Part shown: positions 30,997-42,655 of the stretch, piece after piece
How the letters are laid out: each line of letters opens with the position of its first letter
Numbering within the stretch: position 1 is the first letter of the stretch
From: Sweltsa coloradensis
Taxonomy: Eukaryota; Arthropoda; Insecta; Plecoptera; Chloroperlidae
Length of the DNA: 64,000 nucleotides
Reading direction: 5' to 3'
Assembly: GCA_024449915.1 (NCBI GenBank)
Contig: JAMZAV010000025.1
Coordinates: 436,001-500,000 of the forward strand
Notes under the pieces: generated by a model
The model's database searches: none
Told to the model about the DNA's origin: nothing
Seen by the model: the letters and a program-made list of their open reading frames with translations, nothing else
Position numbers and translations under genes: made by a program

Positions 30997-33900
30997 GTGA
31001 GCCTGCATGCCTTCGTTGCATCGTCTACATTTAATCTTGTTTTATTCTAGCCATCCTAATCATTTACCTAATTATTATTACATTTACGCCATCCATCATG
31101 GATTCATTCGTTGCTATTTACTTTTTGTTTAGTAATTAACGCTCTAGAAACACGAAATTTCGATTATTTTCTCTGGTCGTTGGAACCGTTAGGAATTGAA
31201 AAACGTGGCTCGTGAACAGCCATCATAGTCTATTTTATATCTTTTTTTATTCTAGCCATCCTATTCATTTTCCTAAATTATTATTTCACGATACTATCTA
31301 TTATAAATTGATGCGTTGCTATTTACTTTTTGTTTAGTAATTAACGCTCTAGAAACACGAAATTTCGATTATTTTCTCTGGTCGTTGAACCGTTAGGAAT
31401 TGAAAAACGTGGCTCGTGAACAGCCATCATAGTCTATTTTATATCGTTTTTTATTCTAGCCATCCTATTCCTTTTCCTAAATATTATTTCACGATACCAT
31501 CCATTATAAATTGATGCGTTGCTATTTACTTTTCGTTTAAATAATTAACGCTCTAGAAACAAGAAATTTTGATCATTTTCTTTGTTCGTTTGGAATTCAA
31601 AAACGTGTCTCGCAAACAGCTTTCGTAGTCCACATTACATCTTGTTTTATTTTAGCCATTCTATCCATGTACCTAATCAATCATTATTACATTATACTAT
31701 CCGCTATGGATACATTCGTTGCTATTTACTTTTCGTTTAGTAATAAACGCTCTAGAAACACGATTTTTAAAATTGTTTTCTCTGGTCGTTGAAACCATTT
31801 TGAATTTTAAAACGTGTCTCAACAGCCTTATTTGTATCCGCAGCTCCGCTTCTTATCCCCAATAATAGCTTTCAACTTCTCTACTACTATTACTTCCGAT
31901 TAATTCTTAGCTCGATCTTATTAACAAACAATCCAATTTGTGATCTCATTTAAGTAACTATAATTTACGTGTTATTTTAACTGTCCTGCTATCGTCTTGC
32001 CTGTATTTCAAGGGTAAACCGCGACCCTGCCCCAGTGCGTGGATATATCTGAGCCCCGCTAAGGCCCGCTTCACACTAGAGATTTTAACAAACACTAGTG
32101 TATCACCCGTGTCGAACCAACCAGTATGTCCAAAACTTGCTCATTGCCAGTCTTGGGGAGGAACGCGTTCCTTTTCTTAGATCAGGAACTTGTAACGTCA
32201 AAGTTACTGTGTCGTGGGAACTTGGAACGAATTTAACGTTCCTTTCCTTTATAAGTTCCTTTCGTCGTCGTAATCCCGTCGAATTCCAGTAGCTGATACT
32301 GCATTATGAAAATTATCATGTACATCTTGGTCTTTCAAAATCGCACCACCAATTCGATGATGCTGGACTCACTTAATAAATAAGGTAATATAAATTATTC
32401 TTTCATATTTATATGTCTCTAATCGGCTTGATGGTATAAGAAACGTGAAAGGAACCAAGTTCCTTTTGAGGAACGAGGAACGTTTTAGTTACTTTTTTAT
32501 TGAATAGGAATTTTAGCAATAACTTAACTTTTCAAAGTTCCTTTTTTGGGGGAACGTGCCCAAGACTGCTCATTGCTCATTGTAGAAGATAAATTCAAGG
32601 TAGATTGCAACTGCATGACTTACTCTGCGAGAAAACTGCGCGTATATTTTGTTCCCACCCTACCCCAAATGACCGTCATCGGTCACCCAGTGTGAAGGCT
32701 CCCATCGGGCGGTACTCGGCTCGCTCGTCCTCGGTGACCCATCGGTTGCGAGGTCGGGCAACTGTTCGGTCTCCGTCATCGGTGACATATTGCGTCACAG
32801 TGTGAAGCGGGTCTCGCATAGCCTTGCCTGTTCATTTAATCATTCATGAACACATGTGGGTTCGAATTCCGAATTTGTGTCAATCGGTTTGACAAGAGGT
32901 TATTCTGTTCTCGGTTCAATTCATTTGAGGCGACGGAGGCGTATGAATACATTACACTAGTTGGGTACTTATTTGAAGGGTACTTGTCGTAGGTCACAAA
33001 CATTGCAGTTTAAGTGATCAAAAAGAGTAACTAACATTCAGCGAAAACTGCGGCATTCCACTAAAAAGACAATTCAGACAGACAGCAGCATTGCTGCTCT
33101 GTCCGATACTGAAAAGGTGTTCTTCCTGACGGCCTGCTCTCAAGTTTCATAAGGAGTAGGCTTCGTGCCGGTAGCTTGCATGCTCTCACTTCAGTTTAAT
33201 CATCGGGGATTATCACCACGCATTAGCTCAATACATAACCTTGAGACTGGGTCGTCTTAATGCTTTGCGTAGGTATTAATTGGTTTGTTGTTCGTATGTT
33301 GCAGGATCCCAGCTGACGTCTGTCACCCAACACGTCACTGTCTGCGGGGTGAGGTGACTGGCCCTTGGACCGCCACATTCTTATCTCTCGCTACAACAGC
33401 TGAGCATCGGGGAATGTCAGCCAACAGACACGGAACACAACAACTACGACGCAAAGACAGATTCAGGTGATAACGAACAACAACTTTGCGAGTCATTCAA
33501 ACATATTTCTGGTGATGCTATTGTTGTTATCAAGTTAAACTCCCCGACCGCCCCACCTGCCTCTCCTAAATCTTGCTTTTGTATCATAAATATATTGTAG
33601 CAATTTTTATCTTCTTTGTTGGTTGATGCTGTTAATTTATACTTTTGTCAGAGTAGAGGGATATCGGTTCGATTCCAGACCACCTATAACATCGATTAAT
33701 TGTGATATAAAAACATGTAACAAAACAAATAACAAAATGGCTTATATATTATTTATGTTTATTTATTTATAAATAAATGAATGAAATACATAAAATAGTC
33801 ATTACCATTTAATAAATAAATTACCTTTTTAAATATTTTATGGAACAGTTTTTTTCTTTTTTGTTTTTGTTTTTATTGTTTTTTTCTATTTTTCTTTATT

Positions 33901-34827
33901 TCTTTTTTCTTTAGATTTGATTTACCAAAATTATTGTCTTATACATTGTTGTTTTATCACCACTTCAAACTTCACTTAACTATAGTTCAACTTCATAGAA
34001 CAAGTCCAGATTGCCGTTAGATAAAGTAAAGGCTAAAAGCTTCATTTTAAAAGAGTAAACAATTCTAGTGGATCGTGAATAGAATATTCGCAACCGGAAA
34101 ATGCTGGCAACTGATAAACTATGTAGCCAGAATTGATGATTGACAACCTTGAAATGATTGTGAATTACATTTCCAAAATTTAGCAAATGTTAATAGTGTA
34201 GTAGGTTTACTTCTACAGAGAATTCCTGTAAACCATGTTCAAATGGGACAAGCCCATACCATTCAAATCGACTGTACCAAAAAGTAAACACATTTGGATA
34301 TCATTTCAGGAATTCCCATTCAATGTTTATCTTTTTACAGCATTTTTACACAAAAAGTTACACCTTAATTACTGTGAAATTAACCGATTTATTTTTTTAA
34401 CGTTCAAATTCCTGCTATGGAAAATTATGTGTTGTTAAAAAAGCTGTACACTTGGATTAAATTCCCATAAAACGCAAAACTTGAGAAAACTAATGAGATT
34501 TTTGTTTATTCAAAATTGATTAAGGAATACTCACCCTTGATCTCAGATAGATTCTTTATTAACGTTTGCTGGAAATATGTTGATGTTATTAATAGTTTGA
34601 TTGATGCCAACCTTTTTTTATTTTCTAGTTATGACATGTCTGCATATTCCACTGGTGAATGGCTCTTCTCACATTGTACTTCATCTCTACTCTACCAAGG
34701 AAGAACGTCTGTACTGAGTGACCTCGTACAACTCTTTACTCAGGGTCACAGTTCATCAGTGGCTCAAGACTTCTACGCTGACACGTCGGGTCCACCTTGC
34801 AGGAGTTGCCAGCATCAAAGTGCTTAG
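30899..34827 (+). CDS. Candidate orphan protein, 152 aa, 3 coding exons (coding status uncertain)
   Basis: Exons 30899-30996, 33305-33466 and 34629-34827 have consensus splice sites and join in phase 2 and 2 to one open frame. An in-frame TGA at 30875 precedes the first ATG, and the TAG at 34825-34827 is the last codon before the GTAAGA donor. The product is Cys/Ser/Thr-rich without signal peptide or known domain. If transcription starts after the CRE, the next in-frame ATG (33414) would give 83 residues. Each exon is open in just one frame and the phases agree, which favours coding. The lack of homology by eye, and a stop exactly at an exon end, leave a spliced non-coding RNA possible. Confidence 0.4.
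31030..31830 (+). repeat. Four tandem copies of a 190-210 bp unit
   Basis: Units start near 31030, 31240, 31446 and 31641. They share ATTCTAGCCATCCTAT, TTGCTATTTACTTTT.GTTTA, TAACGCTCTAGAAACA.GAA and AACGTG.CTCG.GAACAGC. The middle copies are closest to each other. The array begins about 35 bp after the exon A donor. Confidence 0.95.
32063..32813. mobile_element. TIR element, Harbinger-like ends
   Basis: The ends GGCCCGCTTCACACTAG and CAGTGTGAAGCGGGTC are inverted. CpG-rich subterminal DNA with repeated TCGGTGAC/GGTCACCC words lies near the right end. The target duplication is unresolved. It holds a nested hAT-like element. Confidence 0.6.
32148..32568. mobile_element. Nested hAT-like MITE, 421 bp
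   Basis: The ends CAGTCTTGGG and CCCAAGACTG are flanked by perfect 8-bp duplications CTCATTGC (32140-32147 and 32569-32576). Subterminal GGAACG/CGTTCC words are repeated. Confidence 0.9.
33305..33466 (+). CDS. Candidate gene exon B
   Basis: Acceptor GTATGTTGCAG, donor CAG|GTGATA. All 53 full codons are open (IPADVCHPTRHC ... RRKDRF); the other two frames stop. Confidence 0.45.
33720..33960. repeat. AT/T-rich low-complexity intron segment
   Basis: ATTTATTTAT and TTTTTCTTTT runs inside the B-C intron; nothing else seen from 33480 to 34600. Confidence 0.7.
34629..34827 (+). CDS. Candidate gene exon C (stop codon)
   Basis: Acceptor TTTATTTTCTAG, donor TAG|GTAAGA. Encodes YDMSAYSTGEWLFSHC through CRSCQHQSA, then the stop. 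The other two frames stop inside the exon. Confidence 0.45.
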
Positions 34828-35221
34828 GTAAGATATTGTCAAACATTTATTATGTAGTTAACATTTTGAAATAATTAAACATACTGCTGGTTCTATTCCT
34901 GAGTGAAATAACATAAGGTGCAGTGTTTGTGTAGGGAAGAGATGAGATAATAGTGACGACAATGAAACCAAAACCCAGCCAGTCTTGCTTTTCTATGGGA
35001 TTATTACAAACATTTTTTTTTTTTAGTTGGCAGAGGTGTTACTAAGAGGTGGAGGGTGCAAAATATATGTTGGTTTTGTGTTTTCATTTCAACTTTAGTT
35101 CCTATCATTTACCTTCATAACAATTTCTCCATTTCAATTCAAGTACAGTAGCATTCAGTATGATCAAGTAATAGGCCTACGATATTTGAAAGTCGTTAAT
35201 TTAATGTTTTCTTCTTTCCAG

Positions 35222-35454
35222 CTGCCATACGATGTCTGTTACTGGATGATGCACCGACCCCTGACGTGTCCATGACGCAAGACCGAGTTCCACTCCTAGA
35301 CCAGCCCACATCGAGATCCTCTCACTACGAGCTGTGTCCAAACAGTGTATAAACATTCTATAAACAGTGTCCAAGCAGTGTCCAAGCAGTGTATAAACAT
35401 TCTATAAACAGTGTCCTAGCAGTGTCCAAGCAGTGTCCAAGCAGATCACTTATG
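35222..35454 (+). ncRNA. Probable downstream non-coding exon D
   Basis: Acceptor TTCTTTCCAG and donor ATG|GTAAGC bound a 233-nt segment with an internal minisatellite (AGTGTCCAAGC and ATAAACATTCT units, 35340-35445). One frame is open for about 42 codons to a TAA, but it needs an incoming phase 1 that exon C does not supply. As 3' UTR it implies at least one more exon downstream, not found. Confidence 0.35.
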
Positions 35455-35719
35455 GTAAGCCCAAGTTCATTTCACTAGTTGTAAACTTCTTATTTCATTG
35501 TACAGTAAATCCCTTTTTATGCCAACTAGAGCAGATGTGGAGTGTAACTTTAGTTGGAGCAATGTGATCAGTTCAAACTGTCCAGTATATTCAGAATGTA
35601 CCGTATATGAAAGGCGTTCACTGTACAAGCTGATATGCATTGAATTTGTATTTTAAAACTACCGTAACTAGATATAGTTCACAACTCAAAAGTAGGTAGG
35701 CCCACCGTACAAATATTAA

Positions 35720-36085
35720 ATTTGAATCTGGTTTGAATCTTGCTAGACATGGATTTTGTGAATGTGTGGGGAATGGAAAAATAAGACGTACAGCTTACCT
35801 GAAAATCGTAGGTGGCTACACGAGACGAATAGACGTAAATATGTACAAAAACACAATTGTCAAAAGTTTCTGATTTCCGTCCACGTGGCTTGGTCACTCC
35901 ACCGTTGGAGAAAAGAAAGAGAACTTCTCTAATGGTGGAATGACGGAAGGCCACGTGGGCCGAAACGTTTTGACAATTGTGTTTCTTAGTATATATTTAC
36001 GTCTACTTGTCTCACGCAGCCACCTATAATTTTCATGTAAGCTGTTGGATTCTTTTCTTTCCTTTATCCACTCTTTCACTAACCC
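35720..36085. repeat. Long imperfect palindrome, arms about 170 bp
   Basis: The arms mirror around about 35917: TAGGTGGCT...GTAGACGTAAATAT, ACACAATTGTCAAAA and CCACGTGG each appear in both orientations. Differences between arms show some age. Frames on both strands come from the symmetry. Confidence 0.8.
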
Positions 36086-36140
36086 ATCCGATAGCCCTCT
36101 TCCATTCAAATCATCATTATACATGGATTTTGTGTTGGAA

Positions 36141-36275
36141 ACTATTAGTGTGGCGTCACGGCCCCCTTATAAACCACTGCCCGACTCCAAACGATCATCG
36201 ATACGGCTATGTGATTGGTCGAGGCTGGCAAGGGACGTGCTCGGAATCAGCTCTGACGTCGCCACTAATAGTGTC
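36141..36275. mobile_element. Short MITE, same family as 58588-61205
   Basis: Inverted ends ACTATTAGTGTGGCGTCAC and GACGTCGCCACTAATAGTGT, about 135 bp. Confidence 0.65.
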
Positions 36276-36394
36276 GATCGGTCTTCATCGTCAAAGATCT
36301 GTATAGATCAAGCTAATAATGAAACACGCGGTTCCCAAATGCGTAGGGTACGCAGGTAACTCGTTGTGCTACGGGCTTGCTAACCAGTCTCGTC

Positions 36395-36690
36395 TCTTTT
36401 TTGTAGTTCTAGCATTCCTCCACTTCTTTCTGTCCTCCCAGCGTTTTTATTATCTCAAAACGGTTTTTACTTTTCTCCTACACTTGTTTGATTTTATCCT
36501 TCCATATAACTGGGGCCCTCTCCTCTTCACCTTACATGTACGATCTTATTCTTTTCTTGGAATTCCATCTTGCATCATTCTTCTGTAACCATACCACCAA
36601 AGAATGTCTCTTCCTATTTTGTGTCATAGACTCGTAGACTTTCCACACCAGAATTTTCTCTCGTTTTCCTTTGTACCTTACGTCTTCATT
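36395..36690 (-). pseudogene. Decayed LINE fragment
   Basis: On the minus strand a broken frame reads RHSLVVWLQKNDARWNSKK, reminiscent of the WYGH region near the C terminus of some LINE reverse transcriptases, with frequent stops. Weak call, supported by the related relic at 37255-37557. Confidence 0.35.
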
Positions 36691-36807
36691 TAGTGTGTGG
36701 AACAAGAACAACCCTTCTTAGAGATTTTAGTTCACACCTATCACTCAATTTTAATAGATATGGGAAATATTTACATAATGAGGTCAACTTTGTATCTCAA
36801 TTTCATT

Positions 36808-36940
36808 GTTGCAGCATCCGACCGGCAATCGGTAGACCCGGGTTCGATACCCGGCTGGATTTTTAAATTTCTTGTTTGATTCCCACATTATCAACTTCTT
36901 GTGTCCAATATTTGAAGTGCTGTTGACACAATCTTGGTGT
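36808..36940 (+). repeat. tRNA-derived SINE, family 4
   Basis: GACCGGCAATCGGTAGACC then the B-box GGGTTCGATACCC, and a body with AAATTTCTTGTTTGATT and a terminal TGTCATG. A second copy is at 45690-45800 and a related head at 52570. Confidence 0.65.
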
Positions 36941-37254
36941 CATGAAATTGAACGTTTATTGTAACTATATAAACTTTCAAGTGAAAAAATTGATCGATTG
37001 GTGTGAACCACAAAATTTAGCAAAAAGAAAGAAAAATCTTGATTTAATTAATTTTATTTGCGTAATATGTAGAAAGTTAGCTTTTACTTTTAGAACCAAG
37101 GATAGAATTCATCTAGTTTCACCTTCAGGTTGCAACTTGCAAGTGGATCTGTTCACCCAGTGGCTAATTAGCCTTATCCTCCCGCACCCACGACCTGAAC
37201 TAGAGCACCCCAAGACTTGCATAACAATACAATAATGTAACATTTACAACACTC

Positions 37255-37557
37255 TCACCTTCATCATTATCCATCCCACTTCTGGCAGGCTCAGCTTGGG
37301 TTTGGCAGCCAGATTTTTACACTTCTTTCTCTTCTCCCACAATCGCATCTCTTCCCAGCTCTCTCCTCTTTCCTCCTGCCTCCAAGTCTCCTGCTATTGA
37401 ATCCTACAGTATCTTCCTTGGCCTCCCCCATCTTCTTGTACCTTCTTCAATCCTTTTTTCATACACTAGCCTAACCTGAGCATCTTATCTTCCATATGTC
37501 CATACAATTTCAACCCTGTCCTTCTCATCCTGTCACTTGATGTAACCAGTCTATTAA
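37255..37557 (-). pseudogene. LINE reverse-transcriptase C-terminal relic
   Basis: The minus strand reads LKLYGHMEDKMLRLG and, after a frameshift, RRWGRPRKIL, DSIAGDLEAGGKRREL. This matches the order of the WYGH and RGRP motifs at the C terminus of some LINE polymerases. Stops and a frameshift make it dead. The TTAA element at 37558 cuts it. A related 3' end lies at 46530-46690. Confidence 0.55.
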
Positions 37558-38160
37558 GGGGAGGTATTTGCCATATGCTGGCAATGCTAATATTGCTAAC
37601 TTTATGTACCTTTTTACCCAAACTATTCGATAAATTTGGCTACGACTTTTGAGGGCGTGTTTAGGAACACGTTTTACATGAGCCCTATAAAAATTATTCT
37701 CCTACATGAAAAATTTATGCAATTTGTAATTTTTTCAAATACATGCAAAAGTTCAAATTGTAATGAAAAATTCTCATTTATAATATTGATATCACAAAAC
37801 ATAATAAACCAATCAAGTTTATTTTCATAGAGGTTGTGTATTGTAACACATTTAACATAACCTGAAAATTTTAGGCAAATCGGTCAAGTGATTTAGGAGA
37901 AAAAAGGTACATATGTGTCAAAAGTATATTATTCTGAAAAAAACAGATTTAAAGTTGAAACATGCTTATTACGAAGTGTGGTTGCTATGGCTATCAACAT
38001 AGCAACAATACAACTTAAAAAATATAAATTAAGCATAATGGATCGTCGGATCTCAATGAAGCAAAGTATTTTATTCTCAGAAATTGTTATAGAATAATAA
38101 TATATAAAAATCCAAAAATCAAATTTTGGGAGGTTGGTTCACCTAGGCCTATACCTCCCC
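37558..38160. mobile_element. TTAA-flanked MITE, 603 bp
   Basis: The termini GGGGAGGTAT and ATACCTCCCC are flanked by TTAA (37554-37557 and 38161-38164). AT-rich interior without a transposase frame. piggyBac or Kolobok type. Confidence 0.85.
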
Positions 38161-38490
38161 TTAATAAACATTATCCCCATGAAACTCATACACTCCCCAA
38201 CAGTTTTCCACAGAACAATACTTTCCCAGATCCGTTCTCACTATAGGCCCTACTCAGCTGAAACTTCCATATGACCCCTGCGGAGCCATTTTCATATGCC
38301 AATGTAAGCGGAAAAATATGAGAATGGGTATGCCAACTATGGCAAACAACATTAACCCAAAACCAACTAATTAACCTTGGTATTATGATTTAAACGTATA
38401 ATTCTACAGACACAAAAAAGTTTTTAAAATCAAAAGTAATGGCTCAATGGGTAATAAATTAGCTTGTTTAAAAGTTAACTTTTGTTCTCA

Positions 38491-39235
38491 TGTTGTTGAA
38501 TGAGCGAAGCGAAGACTTCAATTTCACTGACCCCCAAAAAATTTAGCTCGGGTGTTTTTTTTTTTTGTCTGTTTGTTAACTCTCTACCAGGCAAACGGCA
38601 TATCCGATCTTGATGAAAATTTAACAGGACCTTTGAAATCTCTGAACTTAGAGGTGTATTGTTTTTGGGTACAATCGAGAAGAAATATTTCTCATGAATA
38701 TCGTACTTTTACGATTTTTTTCGATTTTTAGTGCGATATTTTCGTGACATTTGGACCAATTCTGACCAAACGGGTGGGGCTACAACGTTCATATTATACA
38801 TGGACATTAAGGTTATGGTGATGTAGTACCTTTTGAAAGAAAAAGTTGAAAAAGTTAGCCAGAATCCATAGAAATAAAGCTTTTAATATAAGTTTTTTGA
38901 TTTTTTGTGCGATATTTGTGCTTTGGGCCAATTCTGACCAAACTGGTGGGGCTACAACGTTCATATTATACATGGACATTAAGGTTATGGTGATGTAGTA
39001 CCTTTTAAAAGAAAAAGTTTAAATAGTTGGCCAGAATCTATAGAAATAAAGCTTTTAATATAAGTTTTTACGGTAAATAATACCAAATGACAGGTAACAA
39101 AAGAAACTTGACAACAATCAGCTACAATGCGTAGGCAGCAAAACAAAGAACTTGCAAAAGTAAAGATATCCCATGCAAACTAAAAATTTTAAAAAGCTCA
39201 TCCATCAACGCGGCGGGACTTTAGCGTTTTCCTAG
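38491..39235 (+). mobile_element. Helitron-like family A copy
   Basis: GAATGAGCGAAGCGAAGAC start and GCGTTTTCCTAG end. An internal partial duplication repeats CTGACCAAAC.GGTGGGGCTAC at about 38763 and 38935. Confidence 0.6.
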
Positions 39236-39341
39236 TTTATTTCAAATTTACCGCACTATTGCTGCCAACCTTGTTGCCAGTATTTAGGTGATCATGCATT
39301 TACGTTAGGTGTTGCACTCTTCGCACGACTCAAAATCTTTA

Positions 39342-40061
39342 TTAAGCGAGCGTTTCCATTTGACTCTGCCGGAAAAATTAGTCACTGGTTTCGTTTTTTT
39401 GTTTTTTTGTTTTTTTGTTTTTTTTTGTTTGTTTGTTTGTATGTCTCGCCATAACGTTTGAACGGAGGCTCGGATCGATTTGAAATTTTGACCATCCGCA
39501 AGCTTTGTTCTCGATTGAATGCCATTAGTTTTGTGGCAAAATCGTTCAAAAAGTTAAAAAGTTAGGCCTACATTAAAGTTAATCGAAAGTTTTTTTTTCA
39601 AACTAAACGGCGACAAAATCTGAGGTGGCCAAATCATTTAGAATGTCCGTCCGGTCACGAATATGTTAATTTTATTTTGATCCGATAAGTAGTGTAAATG
39701 GAAATTACATTATAACAAAAGTAACGTTGCCATGGCAACGAAAAGACGCGCGAAGTTTCTAATGCACTGCCACCTAGAAGTAATCAAAATACTTTCGAGG
39801 AAGCAGTATATTATTTGTCACCAAAGAGTTTAAATATTTTTCCCAAGGAGTCAAGGTCCTCTAAATGGCGGTGGATTTTATCCACAAAGCAAAGGTTTAC
39901 ACACGGGTTTACCCAAATACCTTGGCAATGATAAATAATATTGGAAACAAGGCCCTGTGGACAGCGAACGTCGCAAATTTTAAAATTTAAAAAAATGTGT
40001 AATGTGGGTCTAGCTATAGCACGTGCTCGCTTATCAACGCGTCCAACTGAGCGTTTCCTAG
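39342..40061 (+). mobile_element. Helitron-like family B copy (most complete)
   Basis: Starts A|TTAAGCGAGCGTTTCC and ends GCGTTTCCTAG|T. It preserves the uninterrupted sequence across the site where family A inserted in the broken copy at 0.87-5.3 kb. Confidence 0.6.
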
Positions 40062-40158
40062 TGTACTTTAGTTTAAATGACTAGAGCTAGCTGTCATGTT
40101 TTATTGTTACCTTACTGGTGGCAACAAGACTGTGATTCCTTGGCCTAGGCATTCTTAA

Positions 40159-40669
40159 TTGGATGAGCGAAGCAAAGACTTCAATTTCACTGACCCCCAA
40201 AAAATTTAGCTTGGGTGTTTTTTTGTTAACTCTCTACCAGGCAAACGGCATATCCGATCTTGATGAAAATTGGAGGGGACCTTTGAAATCTCTGAACTGA
40301 GAGGTGTATTGTTTTTGGGTACAATCGAAGAAATATTTCTCATGAATATCGTACTTTTACGATTTTTTCGTGACATTTGGGCCGATTCTGACCAAACGGG
40401 TGGGGCTACAACGTTCATATTTTACATAGACATAAGGTAATGGTGATGCATTGCTTTCTGAAAGAAAAAGTTGAAAAAGTTACCCCAAATCCATAGAAAA
40501 AAGGTTTTAATATGAGTTTTTTAATTATAACAAGTAACAATAGAAACTTGACAACAATCGCCTACAATGCATTCAAAAAGCACTTGCAAAGGAAAAGTGG
40601 TCCTACGCAAACTAAAAACTTACAAAAAAGCTCATCCATCAACGCGGCGGGACTTACGCGTTTTCCTAG
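40159..40669 (+). mobile_element. Helitron-like family A copy, 511 bp, uninterrupted
   Basis: A|TTGGATGAGCG...GCGTTTTCCTAG|T. A good reference copy for the family: no insertion at the TTAA site used at 3714. Confidence 0.65.
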
Positions 40670-40769
40670 TAGAACCAACTAAATAAAGTCTCTCCTGTTG
40701 CATATTACGGATGTCTGCCCCCCCCCCCCCCTCCCCCACCACCAACTGATCTATACAATACACAACCTG

Positions 40770-41010
40770 TTCACCCTCCTCTCTCCAATGACTACAACCC
40801 AACATAGCAGTGACACTCTTAAACCTTCCTATCATTCGTATTTCTCTCATCCCCACCGCCCAACTCTCCCCGTGCCCCTCTTGCTGTTCTAGGTTGCACC
40901 TTCTCCATCTCTGTGACCTCACCTTTCGATGCAGACTCCACGCTTCCGCCCCATACCAATGCGTCTTGACCACTACCTTATATGTGGAAGTAGCAGGCCT
41001 AGATGCTATT
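40770..41010 (-). pseudogene. Possible LINE fragment
   Basis: The minus-strand frame contains VVVKTHWYGAEAWSLHRKV, like the LYGAE.W motif of LINE polymerases. A poly-C run flanks it. Low certainty. Confidence 0.3.
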
Positions 41011-41689
41011 ATGCCAGTCAAATAATTAAGTATTATTGCAATACGTAAACTCACCAAAGTGCTGTATTTTAAACTGAAACTGATGTTTGTAAATAAATAG
41101 TATTTTTAATACTTCAACAATCCGTCACTCGTGCGGAATTTCTTGACACCATCCTTCGCGTGGGGTATCTCAAACCCCAAATTATTTTGGGCTGTAATTA
41201 GTGCAGTAGGATGTTTTGGTATTTCTTTCTGTGCTCATATGATTTGTGGAACTACTATGTAGGTGGTTGTTACTGGGAGGGCAGTGAAATAAAATGCTAA
41301 TGAACCTTTTTATGAAATATTTTTTTATTGTATTTTTCAGATTTAAAAAATGGACATTTTCAAAATATTATAAAAGGTTTCAAAATAATGCAATTTTAAG
41401 TTTTGTTTTACTTTTTAGTAATAAACATGAACCAGTTAGTAAATTGCAGGAAGAATTTTTCCAAAATTCTAAAATTTCAAAATTTAAACCAAAATAGCAT
41501 TTCATTTTAATTCATCATACATCATACAGATTATGACTGATTTCGTCATTTTTAAACAATATACATTACCATATATTTTTATTACAATTATTAATATTTC
41601 AGTATAAAATCAGACACTTTATAGAAAGCACTATCCAATAGATATTCCTTAAAAACATTTAAAACGATGAAACGAGTCAATTTTCTTAT

Positions 41690-42075
41690 GTCGGTATCCT
41701 CTTGTACAATCTCTCGCATTTAATCTTAGGGCTTTGTTTAAAAACACCTAAATTATATTTCGCTGTGTGAACATCTTTCTGTCGTCTGGTATTAAAAGAG
41801 TGAATTTCGTCATTCAAAGTAAAATTACTGTGGTGGTTTCTCACCCATAAAACAGAGTTAAAAATATTTAAACAGGGTACAGTTAAAATTCTCAATCGTT
41901 TTAAAACTGGTTTAAATGATGTCCTATTACCTAATCCTAGCATTGACCTTAGTACTCTTTTTTGAGCTTTAAGAACTCTGTCCCGTTTGGGCACTCGCCC
42001 CATACTATGGCACCGTACCTTAGCACCGAATATACATAACCATTGAGATTCTGTATGCAGTTACAGTAATGTGAT
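41690..42075 (-). pseudogene. CR1/L2-like reverse transcriptase C-terminal fragment
   Basis: The minus strand reads YVYSVLRYGAIVWGE, then by a one-base frameshift RVPKRDRVLKAQKRVLRSML, LKRLRILTVPCLNIFN, EIHSFNTRRQKD. The order Y(G).I.WG, L..QKR..R, L..L.IL....IF and H.hNTR is that of the polymerase C-terminal region of CR1/L2/Jockey-type LINEs. The frame ends near 41686. 5'-truncated and frameshifted, so inactive. Confidence 0.75.
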
Positions 42076-42655
42076 CACTCGCGCGGGGTTTCAGCAACCC
42101 CAGCCACGTTCAGACCAGCAATATAACAACACTAAAAGCCCTAGAGGGTTACAAATTTCGCTAACAGAGAGTGACTTGAAGGTACTGAGAATCTAGAGTC
42201 GGTAAAACAGTCCGATGCAGAGAAACGGAGTCGAATGTAGACCCTGGGGTTTGTAGAACCCCACGCGAGGGACCGAGGGTTAAAACAGTAGCCTTACTTA
42301 CCTTATTCAAAAATGAAATTTTTAATATTTTCAAACAGTAGCCTTACATTTGTTTCAAAAATGAAATTCAGTCTGTTTTAATGTAATCCTTGAGACATAA
42401 TTTTAAAAAAATTAACGTGCACGTAATCTCATAAACAAGTTATTGATGTTGACTACTAAAATAAATGCTACAAAATTGTTTAGTTAAAATTAAAAAGTTG
42501 AGGTGCAAAATTAATATCAAAAATCTAAAATCTATTTTCCCGTAGGCCTATTTATCAATTTATTACAAGCTTGGCTCCAGACCTTCCTCTAGATACCATA
42601 TTCTTACCAAAACCATGAAAGCAAACGCAATTATTGTAACCCTAAGATCACTTGG

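Noticed and set aside
35720..36085. Penelope-like element with hammerhead ribozyme
   Set aside because: A GGCCGAAACG word next to a hairpin suggested it, but no CTGATGA core with matching stems was found.
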